Positions 54,240-61,968 of a stretch of DNA of 64,000 bases are shown here, one piece after another. A program made the position numbers and the translations under genes. The notes below the pieces were generated by a model. That model was not told where the DNA came from and ran no database searches. It saw only the letters and a program-made list of their open reading frames with translations. The stretch's first letter is position 1. Each line of letters begins with the position of its first letter. Source of the stretch: Alistipes sp. CAG:268 (GTDB taxonomy: Bacteria > Bacteroidota > Bacteroidia > Bacteroidales > Rikenellaceae). The DNA is taken from positions 1 to 64,000 of the forward strand of contig FR891966.1 of NCBI GenBank assembly GCA_000434235.1, read 5' to 3'.

Positions 54240-55291
54240 TTTTCCTTAAGTTTGATGCACAGCAGGGCCTGATAGTCGGCCTCGCCCGAGAGTCCGTATT
54301 CGAAGGTATGGCGTTCCGGATAGATCATCCGGAGCCGTTTGGCCAGGTTCTGAAGTCCGATTCCCGAGCCGCTGCGGTCCGATTCGGCCTTCGGGAAGTA
54401 GCTGTTCTTGATCTTGCAGATCAGCTGGTCGCCGATCTCGTGGATGTCGATGGTGATGTACGACGGCTTTTCGTTGCTCACGCCGTGTTTAAAGGCGTTT
54501 TCCACGAGCGAGATGAACAGCAGCGGCGCCACGGGTGTCTGCGACGGCTCGTCGGGCAGCGAGACAAAGAGCCGGACGTGGCGCGGCAGGCGGATGCGCA
54601 TCAGTTCGATGTAGTCGCGCAGGAAGTCGATCTCGGCGCTCAGGGGCACGGCCGGGTGGCTGCTGTCGTAGAGCACGTAACGAAGCATCCGGCTCAGGTC
54701 GTGGACCGCCTGCTGGGCTCGCGAGGTGTCGATCTGTATGAGTGAGTAGATGTTGTTGAGCGTATTGAACAGAAAATGCGGGTTCAACTGGCTCTTGAGA
54801 TTCTGCAGTTCGGCCTCGGTATGGCTGTGTTCAAGTCGCTGCCTGGCCGTTTCGGCTTTGTACCAGCTTCCCGTCATCCGGATGGCCACGCTTACGGCTA
54901 CGACAAGCAGGTAGAGGATGGCGTTTCCGGCGAAGAAGCGTACGGCATGCTGCCACGGGAGTTCCGGCCTGTGCATACCGATCAGGTCGGGCGGGGGCAG
55001 GATGTAACGGAAGAACAGGTGCAGCAGGGCGATCACGGCGGCGACCAGCAAGAGGTTGCAGCCCAGGAACCGGCCCGGATGGCGCGTGAAGAGATGCCGT
55101 TCGATGAGCCGGAAATAGTTCGTGTAGAAGACCACCATGAACGAGAGGGTCACCAGCAGGAAGCGCACGTACTCCGGGCCCTGCATCAGCGGGCGGTTGG
55201 GTGCCGTGACGAAGAGCGGGATGCCCAGGATCACGGCCCATGCCGTGATGTGGACCAGATACCCCGTATATTTCGATTGCAGGATGTTCAT
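54236..55291 (-). CDS. LytS/YehU-type sensor histidine kinase
   Basis: A 351-residue kinase with four N-terminal membrane helices (about residues 15-140), a His_kinase domain with H172 in LKSQLNPHFLFNTLNNIYSL, and an HATPase_c domain (VAPLLFISLVENAFKHGVSNEK and GSGIGLQNLAKRLRMIY). It partners the LytTR regulator through a 4-base gene overlap. Its promoter sits so close that the mRNA may have almost no leader. Confidence 0.93.
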   Translation of the reverse strand: MNILQSKYTGYLVHITAWAVILGIPLFVTAPNRPLMQGPEYVRFLLVTLSFMVVFYTNYFRLIERHLFTRHPGRFLGCNLLLVAAVIALLHLFFRYILPPPDLIGMHRPELPWQHAVRFFAGNAILYLLVVAVSVAIRMTGSWYKAETARQRLEHSHTEAELQNLKSQLNPHFLFNTLNNIYSLIQIDTSRAQQAVHDLSRMLRYVLYDSSHPAVPLSAEIDFLRDYIELMRIRLPRHVRLFVSLPDEPSQTPVAPLLFISLVENAFKHGVSNEKPSYITIDIHEIGDQLICKIKNSYFPKAESDRSGSGIGLQNLAKRLRMIYPERHTFEYGLSGEADYQALLCIKLKEK

Positions 55292-55298
55292 CTTACCG

Positions 55299-55306
55299 CA
55301 AAGTTA
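55299..55306 (-). promoter_or_regulatory. Promoter -7 element for the two-component pair
   Basis: Minus-strand TAACTTTG fits TAnnTTTG and ends 8 bases before the kinase ATG, so transcription would start at or within one or two bases of the ATG. It lies in the 29-base gap after the permease gene, separating the two-component pair from the exporter operon. Confidence 0.5.
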
Positions 55307-55320
55307 CGGAATTGTTGCGA

Positions 55321-56541
55321 CTATTCATAACGGATCGCCTCGATCGGATCGAGCATGGCGGCCTTCTGTGCGGGATACCATCCGAAGAAGACACCCGTGA
55401 GGGTGCAGACCGCGAACGAGAGGAAGACGCTCCACGGCTGGATGTAGATCGGGAAGGCGGCGACGTGATTGACGACGAGGGCCGCGCCGATACCCAGCAG
55501 CACGCCGATCAGTCCGCCCGTTACGCTGATGAGGATCGACTCGATGAGGAACTGTGCCAGAATGTCGCGCCCCTTGGCGCCGATCGACATGCGCAGTCCG
55601 ATCTCGCGGGTGCGCTCGGTGACCGACACGTACATGATGTTCATGATGCCGATGCCGCCCACGAGCAGCGAGATGCCCGCCACGGCGGCCAGCAGCACCG
55701 TCATCATGTCGGTCGTCGAGGTCATCATCGACGAGAGCTCCTGCTGCGAGCGGATCGAGAAGTCGTCCTCGTCGCTCTCCTTCAGGCGGTGGTTCGTGCG
55801 CAGGATCTCCGTGATCTCGTCGATCGCCCGGTTGGTATAGCCTTCGGTCAGCGCCGAACAGACGATCTCCTGCAGGTGGGTGATGGCCAGGATCCGCTTC
55901 TGCACCGTGGTGTAGGGGGCGATGATCAGGTCGTCCTGGTCCATGCCCATGCTGTTGTAGCCCTTGCTTTCGAGCAGCCCCACGATGCGGAAGGGAATCG
56001 TGCCGAAGCGGATCACCTTCCCGACGGGAGAGTTCCCGTCGGTGAAGAGCTCGTCGGCAACCGTTTGGCCGATGAGACAGACCTTCGCGGCGGTGCGTAT
56101 GTCCTGTTCGGAGAAGGTGTCTCCTTCGGCCACCTTGTAGCGCCGGATCTCCAGATAGTCGGTGTTCACGCCATAGATCGTCGTCGGGGTGTTGTTGGCC
56201 CCGTAGATGGCTTGTCCCGAACTGTTCACCATCGGCGAAACGTGGTTCACGTAGCGCGTTTCGTTGCTGATGTCCTCCAGATCCTGCAGCTTGAGCGACT
56301 CCATGTCGTCGGCGTCGAGGCGGACGCCGCCCTGCATGTCACCGCCCGGGCGGATCATGATCATGTTCGATCCCATCTCGCTGATTTCGGCCTGGATGCT
56401 CCGTTTCGAACCCTGTCCGATGGCGAGCATCGTGATGACCGACGCCACGCCGATGATGATGCCGAGCATCGTCAGGAATCCGCGCAGCTTGTTGTTGCTC
56501 AGTGCCTTGACGGCAATTTTGAAAAGATTCGCGAAGTTCAT
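55321..56541 (-). CDS. MacB-type ABC transporter permease
   Basis: A 406-residue permease: an N-terminal helix (GFLTMLGIIIGVASVITMLAIGQG), a MacB periplasmic core domain and three C-terminal helices of the FtsX fold (LLVGGIGIMNIMYVSVTERTREIGLRMSIGAKG). The ATPase is a separate protein, unlike Escherichia coli MacB. These mechanotransmission exporters work with a MacA adaptor and TolC to expel peptides, siderophores or macrolides. It lies 3 bases after the ATPase gene. Confidence 0.93.
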   Translation of the reverse strand: MNFANLFKIAVKALSNNKLRGFLTMLGIIIGVASVITMLAIGQGSKRSIQAEISEMGSNMIMIRPGGDMQGGVRLDADDMESLKLQDLEDISNETRYVNHVSPMVNSSGQAIYGANNTPTTIYGVNTDYLEIRRYKVAEGDTFSEQDIRTAAKVCLIGQTVADELFTDGNSPVGKVIRFGTIPFRIVGLLESKGYNSMGMDQDDLIIAPYTTVQKRILAITHLQEIVCSALTEGYTNRAIDEITEILRTNHRLKESDEDDFSIRSQQELSSMMTSTTDMMTVLLAAVAGISLLVGGIGIMNIMYVSVTERTREIGLRMSIGAKGRDILAQFLIESILISVTGGLIGVLLGIGAALVVNHVAAFPIYIQPWSVFLSFAVCTLTGVFFGWYPAQKAAMLDPIEAIRYE

Positions 56542-56544
56542 GGA

Positions 56545-57288
56545 TCAATCGTCGGTTTTGGGCAGCCGGGCAAGTGCCTCGGCTGCGCTCAGAATGTGGT
56601 CGTTACGGACGTCGTCCGTGATGCGCCCGTCGCGGAGCGTGATGTTGCGGCTGCTGTAGCGTGCGATCTCCGGATTGTGGGTCACGAAGATGATCGTGCG
56701 CCCCGCGGCGTGGAGTTGTTGGAAGAGCACCAGCACCTCGAAACTCGTGCGGGTATCGAGGTTTCCCGTCGCCTCGTCGGCCAGGATCACCGCCGGGTCG
56801 TTCACCAGGGCGCGGGCAATGGCCACGCGCTGCATCTGTCCTCCCGACATCTGGTTGCTCTTGTGAAGTAACCTGTCGCCCAGACCGACGGCGCGAAGTG
56901 CCTCCACGGCCCGGCGGTAACGTTCCGACGCCGTGCAGGAAGAGTTGTACATGAGCGGCAGTTCGACATTCTCGATCGCCGTGGTCTTGGGCAACAGGTT
57001 GTAGTTCTGAAAGACGAATCCGATCTTGCGGTTGCGCAGCGTCGCCCGCTGGTTCTTGTCCATCGTGCGGACGGCCACGCCGTCGAGGTAGTATTCGCCC
57101 GAGGTCGGTGTATCGAGGCAGCCGAGCGTGTTCAGCAGGGTTGATTTCCCCGATCCGGAGGTTCCCATGATGGTGACGAACTCTCCTTCGCGGATCGTGA
57201 ACGAAACGCCGCGCAGGGCGTGTACCGTCTCGTCGCCGACCCGAAAATCCCGCCGGATCTCATCCAGCCTGATGACCTCTTTGTTCAT
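56545..57288 (-). CDS. MacB/LolD-type ABC transporter ATPase
   Basis: A 247-residue ATPase with Walker A GTSGSGKST, the signature MSGGQMQRVAIARAL, Walker B VILADEATG and the H-loop FVTHNPE. The family-typical RREIG-facing region EYYLDGVAVRTMDKNQRATLRNRKIGFVFQNYNLLPK identifies the MacB/LolD clade. It energises the permease encoded immediately downstream. Confidence 0.93.
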   Translation of the reverse strand: MNKEVIRLDEIRRDFRVGDETVHALRGVSFTIREGEFVTIMGTSGSGKSTLLNTLGCLDTPTSGEYYLDGVAVRTMDKNQRATLRNRKIGFVFQNYNLLPKTTAIENVELPLMYNSSCTASERYRRAVEALRAVGLGDRLLHKSNQMSGGQMQRVAIARALVNDPAVILADEATGNLDTRTSFEVLVLFQQLHAAGRTIIFVTHNPEIARYSSRNITLRDGRITDDVRNDHILSAAEALARLPKTDD

Positions 57289-57362
57289 GATTCCTTTGTT
57301 TTTTAGTGTGTGGCTGTTCCCGCAGTCCCCTCCGGACTGTCGGTCCGGGGCCTTTGCTGCGG

Positions 57363-58553
57363 CTATTTCTTTTTCTTGTCGCCTCCCGGGGGCGAGGGCA
57401 TGAAGGGGCTGCGTTCGGCCGTTGCCGCTGCGGGGGCGGCCGTTGCCGCCGTCAGCTCAGCGACGACCTGCTCGCCGTCCGCAAGTCCGTCGATGATCTC
57501 GGTCAGTTCGCCGCTCGCCGCACCCGTTGTGACGTAACGCGGAGTCAGCGTGTCGCCGTTCTTCACCCAGAGCTCGCGCTTGCCCGGTTCCGAACCGCCT
57601 TCGGCGGCTACGGTCACACCCAGTTCGGCCAGCAGCCCGGCATCGGGGACGAAGCGGAGTGCCTTGGTCGGCACGGCCAGTGCGTTCTCCTTCTCGAGCG
57701 TGTAGATCGTGACATTGGCCGTCAGCCCCGGTTTGAGCTTCAGGTCGGGGTTGTAGGCCGAGATCACCACTTCGTAGGTCACGACGCTCGATTCGGTCGT
57801 CGCCTCGAGGCGTACCTGCTGTACGGTGCCCTCGAACGTGTCGTCGGGGTAGGCATCGACCGTGAACTCCACGCGCTGCCCGTCCCGGACTTCGCCGATG
57901 TCGGCCTCGTCCACATCGGCCACGACTTGCATCTGCGTCAGGTCCTGCGCGATGGTGAAGAGCGTAGGGGTTTCGAAGCTGGCCGCCACGGTCTGGCCCT
58001 CCTCCACGGCCCGGCTGATGACCACGCCGTCGATGGGCGAGGTGATGGTCGCATAGTCCAGATTCCGTTTCACCTTGACGATGGCTGCCTGGGCCTGTTC
58101 ATAGGCGTTGCGCGACTTTTCGTACAGGTAGAAGGCTTCGTCGTATTCGGCGTCGCTGACCAACTCCTTTTCATGGAGGGTCCGGGTTCGCGCGTAGTTC
58201 TTGGTCTGGTATTCATATTCGGTCTTGCAGCTGGCCAGTTCGGCCTCCGACTGCTCCAGTTCGGCCTGGAGCGTCACCTTGTCCATCTCGGCGATCAGCT
58301 GTCCGGCGTGCACCACGTCGTTGTAGTCCACGTAGAGCTTGTCGATGATGCCCGACACCTGCGTACCGACATCCACCTCCGTGACCGGCTCCACCGTACC
58401 GGTGGCCATGACCGAATTCCGGATCGTGATGCGGCTCGTCGCGGCCGTCTCGAGCGTGATCCCGTCCTGCTTCGGCGTGCGCAGCAGCAGCCACGCCCCG
58501 CCGACCACCACCACGGCGGCCACCGCCGTGATAAGCACCTTTTTCCGTTTCAT
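57363..58553 (-). CDS. MacA-type periplasmic adaptor (HlyD family)
   Basis: A 396-residue adaptor with one N-terminal membrane anchor (LITAVAAVVVVGGAWLLL). It has lipoyl halves (VDVGTQVSGIIDKLYVDYNDVVHAGQLIAEMD and ATITSPIDGVVISRAVEEGQTVAASF), a coiled-coil hairpin (residues 85-150) and barrel domains. The C-terminus is an Ala-rich tail ending GGDKKKK, unusual and probably disordered. It is 15 bases downstream of the TolC gene and upstream of the ATPase, the order TolC-MacA-MacB(ATPase)-MacB(permease). Confidence 0.92.
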   Translation of the reverse strand: MKRKKVLITAVAAVVVVGGAWLLLRTPKQDGITLETAATSRITIRNSVMATGTVEPVTEVDVGTQVSGIIDKLYVDYNDVVHAGQLIAEMDKVTLQAELEQSEAELASCKTEYEYQTKNYARTRTLHEKELVSDAEYDEAFYLYEKSRNAYEQAQAAIVKVKRNLDYATITSPIDGVVISRAVEEGQTVAASFETPTLFTIAQDLTQMQVVADVDEADIGEVRDGQRVEFTVDAYPDDTFEGTVQQVRLEATTESSVVTYEVVISAYNPDLKLKPGLTANVTIYTLEKENALAVPTKALRFVPDAGLLAELGVTVAAEGGSEPGKRELWVKNGDTLTPRYVTTGAASGELTEIIDGLADGEQVVAELTAATAAPAAATAERSPFMPSPPGGDKKKK

Positions 58554-58568
58554 CGTCTATTGCGTTTT

Positions 58569-59885
58569 TTAATAATTGGCTTCCGTGTCGCGACCCTGAT
58601 AGATGTTCAGCAGTTCGATGTTCAGCAGGGCCATGTATTTGGCCTGCAGCACCTCCTGACGGGCCGCCGTCAGTTCGTTCTGGGCCGTGAGCACCTCGAC
58701 GGTGTTTTTCATGCCCACAGCGAACTGCTCGCTCGTGAGTTCGTAACTCTGTTGTGCGTAGCGCTCCTTCTCGGCAGCGGCGACATACTGCGACTGTGCC
58801 GATACGGCATCGAGATAGGCCCCCTCGACCTCCTCGAGCAGCGTCTTCTTCAGATCGAGCCACGTGAGGCGGCTGTTCTCGGCGGCCAGCCGGGCCTTGT
58901 TCACCGCCGTGCGGTTCTTGCGGTTCGAGAAGATCGGGATGCTCAGCGTCAGCCCCACGTTCTCGTTGAAGCGGTTCCAGATCTGCGAGCCGCTTTCGTA
59001 GCTGCCTCCCGACATGTGGCCGGTTCCGATCCCGGCCGTGAGCGAGAGCGACGGCAGGAATCCCGACTTCGCCTCGCGGATCTCCAGCTCGGCCGCCTCG
59101 ACCGAAAGTTCGCCGCGTGCGATCTCCGGCATGGCCCCGAGTGCCGTCTCGTAGATCTCGGTCTTCTCCGGAAGCTGTGCGAGGAACTCCTGCTCCCCGA
59201 CCGTAGGGGCCACCAGCTCGATCCGGTCCGTGATGTCGAGCTCGAGCAACTGCTTGAGCCGGAGCTTGTAGTTGTCGAGCGACGTGAGGGCAACGACGAC
59301 CTGGTAGCGGTCGCTTGCATACTGGCTCTCGAACTGGGCGAAATCGACCTTGCTGATCGACCCGGCATGCCACATCTGCTCGGCGCGGTCGCGCTGGGCC
59401 TTCGATGCTTCGGCCGTACTGCGGTTCACCGTGACCGACTCCATGGCATAGAGGCACTGCATGTAGGCTTCGACGATCGCGATGCGGATGTCGTTGGCGG
59501 TCTCCTCGACCGAGAGTTCGTCGATGCGGTTCTGCACCTCCTGCCGCTTGACCGCCGTGCGGAGTTTTCCGCCGTTGTAGAGTGTCATGCCGGCCTCGAT
59601 GCCGTAGGTGCCCGTGTAGCTGTTGCGGTCGGTGGCCTGGGACGAAGGGTAGTTCGTGTATCCCTGTGAGGTCGATGCGGTCAGCGAGGGGAAGAGTGCC
59701 GCACGGGCCTCCTTCGTGTCTTCGACTCCCGAGAGCATCTCGTTGCGGCTCTGTCGCAGCTCGATGTTGTTTTCCAATGCATGGTCGAGGCATTCGCGGA
59801 GTGTCCAGACCTTCGTGGTATCCTGCGCTGCGGCCATCTGCCAGCCCAGCAGGGCGATGAATCCGATGAGCAGTTTGCGTTTCAT
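58569..59885 (-). CDS. TolC-type outer-membrane efflux protein
   Basis: A 438-residue outer-membrane factor with signal peptide (LLIGFIALLGWQMAAAQ). Two repeats of the OEP fold are seen: TLRECLDHALENNIELRQSRNE with long helices, and a second copy ending GMKNTVEVLTAQNELTAARQEVLQAKY. The start at 59885 (MKRKLLIGF) is preferred over an ATG 48 bases upstream, which would lie beyond the -7 element. It is the first gene of the exporter operon and is intact, unlike the OMF at 52152. Confidence 0.92.
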   Translation of the reverse strand: MKRKLLIGFIALLGWQMAAAQDTTKVWTLRECLDHALENNIELRQSRNEMLSGVEDTKEARAALFPSLTASTSQGYTNYPSSQATDRNSYTGTYGIEAGMTLYNGGKLRTAVKRQEVQNRIDELSVEETANDIRIAIVEAYMQCLYAMESVTVNRSTAEASKAQRDRAEQMWHAGSISKVDFAQFESQYASDRYQVVVALTSLDNYKLRLKQLLELDITDRIELVAPTVGEQEFLAQLPEKTEIYETALGAMPEIARGELSVEAAELEIREAKSGFLPSLSLTAGIGTGHMSGGSYESGSQIWNRFNENVGLTLSIPIFSNRKNRTAVNKARLAAENSRLTWLDLKKTLLEEVEGAYLDAVSAQSQYVAAAEKERYAQQSYELTSEQFAVGMKNTVEVLTAQNELTAARQEVLQAKYMALLNIELLNIYQGRDTEANY

Positions 59886-59903
59886 TTCGTTCGGTTTTGA
59901 CGC

Positions 59904-59934
59904 AAAGCTACCCACTCCCGCGTGCACGTCCAAT
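59904..59934 (-). promoter_or_regulatory. Promoter of the TolC-MacAB operon
   Basis: Minus-strand TTGG (59934-59931), a 19-base spacer and TAGCTTTG (59911-59904) form a good Bacteroidetes promoter, with the start codon 18 bases further on. Confidence 0.65.
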
Positions 59935-60306
59935 TGAAATAGACCAGCGGGGCGATTGTATCGACGAACGGGGTGATTTTCCGGATCGGATTTCGGGCGG
60001 ACTGCCGGTTCTCTGCCGTTGCGGCCCGCAGCAGTTGCAGTGCCCGGAGGGAGTCAGGATGAAAAAATGCGGGTCGGCCAACAGCCGGTCCGCATCCTCG
60101 TTTCTGTTGTGGAGAGAGGTTACGGCTGGCTTGGCCACACTGATTCTGGCTGTCAAGAAACGCTATGGATTTATCATATTTTCCGTATTTTTATAAATGC
60201 GACCTCGGCCTTGATCTCGGACGGCAATAGACTTTTTTTCAAAAAAATCGCATTTGTCGTATAGTTTTTCGGGCTGTTGTCTGTCTAATAGGTAAACGAA
60301 GTGAAG
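59935..60306. other. Non-coding stretch between the exporter operon and the sigma-factor gene
   Basis: No supportable coding region. It contains the minus-strand hairpin described at 60061-60095 and becomes AT-rich from about 60170 toward the sigma gene. No clear TAnnTTTG promoter was found before the sigma gene, which would be consistent with an alternative promoter type. Confidence 0.5.
60061..60095 (-). terminator. Orphan minus-strand terminator-like hairpin
   Basis: A 12-bp stem (ATGCGGGTCGGC at 60067-60078 with GCCGGTCCGCAT at 60084-60095, two G.U pairs) with a 5-base loop. Read on the minus strand it runs into six T (60061-60067 are GAAAAAA on the plus strand). No minus-strand gene lies to its right, so it either ends a small RNA, ends antisense transcription, or is a remnant. 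Confidence 0.6.
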
Positions 60307-60780
60307 ATGAACACAAAAGAACAACGATTCTCCAAACTGGTCAAGGAGCATGAACAGACCATATACGCTGTCTGCTATATGTTTTCCCGTGATGCCGATG
60401 ATGTGGACGATCTGCATCAGGAGATTCTTCTGCGGCTATGGCAGGGATACGACGGGTTTGAGGGTCGTAGCGATATCAAAACATGGATCTACCGCGTGGC
60501 GCTGAACTACTGTATCAACTTCAGCAACAAGCGTAAACGCGAGAAGACAAAACATACGGAAACGAGGAAGCCGGAATCCTCTGACAGCGACCTCGAAAAA
60601 CGAATGCAGATCAAACAGCTCTATCAGCGAATCAATAAGTTGGGACTTGTCGATCGAAGCGTCATCTTGTTGTGGCTCGAAGGCCTGAGCTATGAGGAGA
60701 TAGGCGCAATCCTAGGTATCTCGGTCAAGAATGTCTCCTTCAAGTTGGTGCGCATCAAGGAGCGACTCAAAAAAGACTAA
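60307..60780 (+). CDS. ECF-type RNA polymerase sigma factor
   Basis: A 157-residue sigma-70 family protein with region 2 (YAVCYMFSRDADDVDDLHQEILLRLWQGYDGFEGRSDIKTWIYRVALN) and region 4 (LVDRSVILLWLEGLSYEEIGAILGISVKNVSFKLVRIKERL). There is no region 1.1 or 3. ATG 60307 is preferred to a GTG six bases upstream. Base composition is clearly lower in G+C than flanking genes, suggesting acquisition. The next gene, 18 bases on, is a membrane protein and probable functional partner. Confidence 0.9.
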   Translation: MNTKEQRFSKLVKEHEQTIYAVCYMFSRDADDVDDLHQEILLRLWQGYDGFEGRSDIKTWIYRVALNYCINFSNKRKREKTKHTETRKPESSDSDLEKRMQIKQLYQRINKLGLVDRSVILLWLEGLSYEEIGAILGISVKNVSFKLVRIKERLKKD

Positions 60781-60798
60781 CGCCTAAAAAGAAAAAGT

Positions 60799-61383
60799 AT
60801 GAATATGGAACGCAACCCAGGACAAGAACTTGAAGCACTGAGAGCCGATTACAACGCACTCAAAGCACAGATGAAGCAACAGGAGCGTTTGAACGAACGT
60901 TTTTTCAAAGCAGCACGTCTTCGTCCGGCGCAAGCCGTGAGCAAGGGGATTCGGAATCGCATGATACTCGATGTATTGACCTTGCCCATAATTTGGATTA
61001 TCTGTATCACTACCCACTGGCCGCTACTGTTCGGTGTGTTGGTATCACTGTGGACGTTGATCGATCTCGTTGCCACAATCTGGATCAACCGCAAATTGGG
61101 CATGGACCATCTGCTTGATGGCGATACGCGTACAGTCACTTATGCTATAACCTCCTATCGTCGCTTTTACCGCCGTGCCTTGGCCGTCAGTATCATTCCC
61201 TGCATTGCGATGATCTCATATATCTTCATCGAGCTTCTCGCCCGCATCGATAACTCGGCCAACCGCAACCTAATCATCGCAATCGGTATTGCATACACAC
61301 TCATTGCGGTCATTATTACATTGTGGCAATATCGTCGCCACGCTAAAGCCTGCGATGATCTGCTCAACGAGTTCGAAGAGTAG
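60799..61383 (+). CDS. Membrane protein paired with the sigma factor, possible anti-sigma
   Basis: A 194-residue protein with a cytosolic N-terminal helical/coiled-coil part (NPGQELEALRADYNALKAQMKQQERLNERFF) and four hydrophobic segments (about 55-72, 76-95, 127-150, 158-178), ending in a charged tail. I do not recognise a named family. Position directly after an ECF sigma gene suggests it holds or senses for that sigma; the N-terminal helix could be the contact. This is inference. Like the sigma gene it is relatively AT-rich. Confidence 0.7.
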   Translation: MNMERNPGQELEALRADYNALKAQMKQQERLNERFFKAARLRPAQAVSKGIRNRMILDVLTLPIIWIICITTHWPLLFGVLVSLWTLIDLVATIWINRKLGMDHLLDGDTRTVTYAITSYRRFYRRALAVSIIPCIAMISYIFIELLARIDNSANRNLIIAIGIAYTLIAVIITLWQYRRHAKACDDLLNEFEE

Positions 61384-61690
61384 CGCACATCGTGCAGAAC
61401 CGGGTGGAACAAAATAAACTCTTTCCCAGAGAAACTGTAGTTTACCGGCAGCCGTGTGGTATGTAGCCCTTGAAAAAGATCTTTTGCAAAAAAACAGCAT
61501 ACTGCAGAGTCTTATCTGTGAGGTTCTGCAGCATGCTGTCTTTGTCGGTAGTTTGTTTCCGCTACCATCGACTTGGTTTATTCCATCATCCTAGCAATGC
61601 TTTCGGTCGGACTGTACTGTCGTCTATCAATATAGACCAGGAAAGAGGGGTGATGAATGGACAAACAGCTATACGGTTAGACGTGTGACC
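61384..61690. other. Non-coding stretch after the sigma-factor unit
   Basis: About 300 bases with no gene. It carries a long inverted repeat (61494-61539) and otherwise nothing recognisable; short open frames here have no family features. Confidence 0.5.
61487..61539 (-). terminator. Long inverted repeat with minus-strand T tract
   Basis: ACAGCATACTGCAGA (61494-61508) and TCTGCAGCATGCTGT (61525-61539) match at 14 of 15 positions with a 16-base loop. On the minus strand the stem is followed by seven T (61487-61493 are A on the plus strand). It could be a terminator for readthrough from the tRNA side, or an end of a lost mobile element. Confidence 0.5.
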
Positions 61691-61727
61691 AAAACAAAAT
61701 AAGGATGTTACTCATCGTAACATCCTT
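61691..61727 (-). terminator. Terminator of tRNA-Ser
   Basis: AAGGATGTTAC (61701-61711) pairs perfectly with GTAACATCCTT (61717-61727). On the minus strand it is followed by ATTTTGTTTT. It begins 7 bases after the tRNA 3' end. Confidence 0.85.
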
Positions 61728-61733
61728 ACCATC

Positions 61734-61824
61734 TGGCGGAGAGAAGGGGATTCGAACCCCTGAAACCCTTTTGGGGTTTACTCGCTTTCCAGGCGGGCCA
61801 GTTCAACCACTCCTGCATCTCTCC
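61734..61824 (-). tRNA. tRNA-Ser (anticodon GGA)
   Basis: Read on the minus strand the 91-base tRNA has a 7-bp acceptor stem (GGAGAGA at the 5' end with TCTCTCC), a discriminator G and an encoded CCA (TGG at 61734-61736). The anticodon loop CTGGAAA gives GGA, which reads UCC and UCU serine codons. A long variable arm (class II) with AACCCCAAAAGGGTT lies before the T loop GGTTCGAATCC. Confidence 0.95.
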
Positions 61825-61836
61825 CGATTGCGGAGA

Positions 61837-61844
61837 CAAAAGTA
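61837..61844 (-). promoter_or_regulatory. Promoter -7 element for tRNA-Ser
   Basis: Minus-strand TACTTTTG fits TAnnTTTG and lies 12 bases from the tRNA 5' end. Confidence 0.55.
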
Positions 61845-61930
61845 ATAATTATTTTCTTAAGTTGCCGCATGTCGTTGGTGAAAAGTGCGCTTTTTTGTCC
61901 CTGCGGCGTGTGTAAATCCCCCAAGTTTCG

Positions 61931-61938
61931 TATCTTTG
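61931..61938 (+). promoter_or_regulatory. Promoter -7 element for pepC
   Basis: TATCTTTG fits TAnnTTTG and lies 30 bases before the ATG at 61969. The -33 element is not clear. Confidence 0.6.
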
Positions 61939-61968
61939 GACAATAACCCGAATAACCGGACGCAAGCC

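Noticed and set aside
57306-59669. 787-residue plus-strand frame across the MacA and TolC genes
   Set aside because: Antisense shadow; both minus-strand genes have full-length domains and conserved motifs.
61487-61539. The inverted repeat as an insertion-sequence end
   Set aside because: No transposase, second end or target-site duplication is seen; the T tract fits a terminator better.
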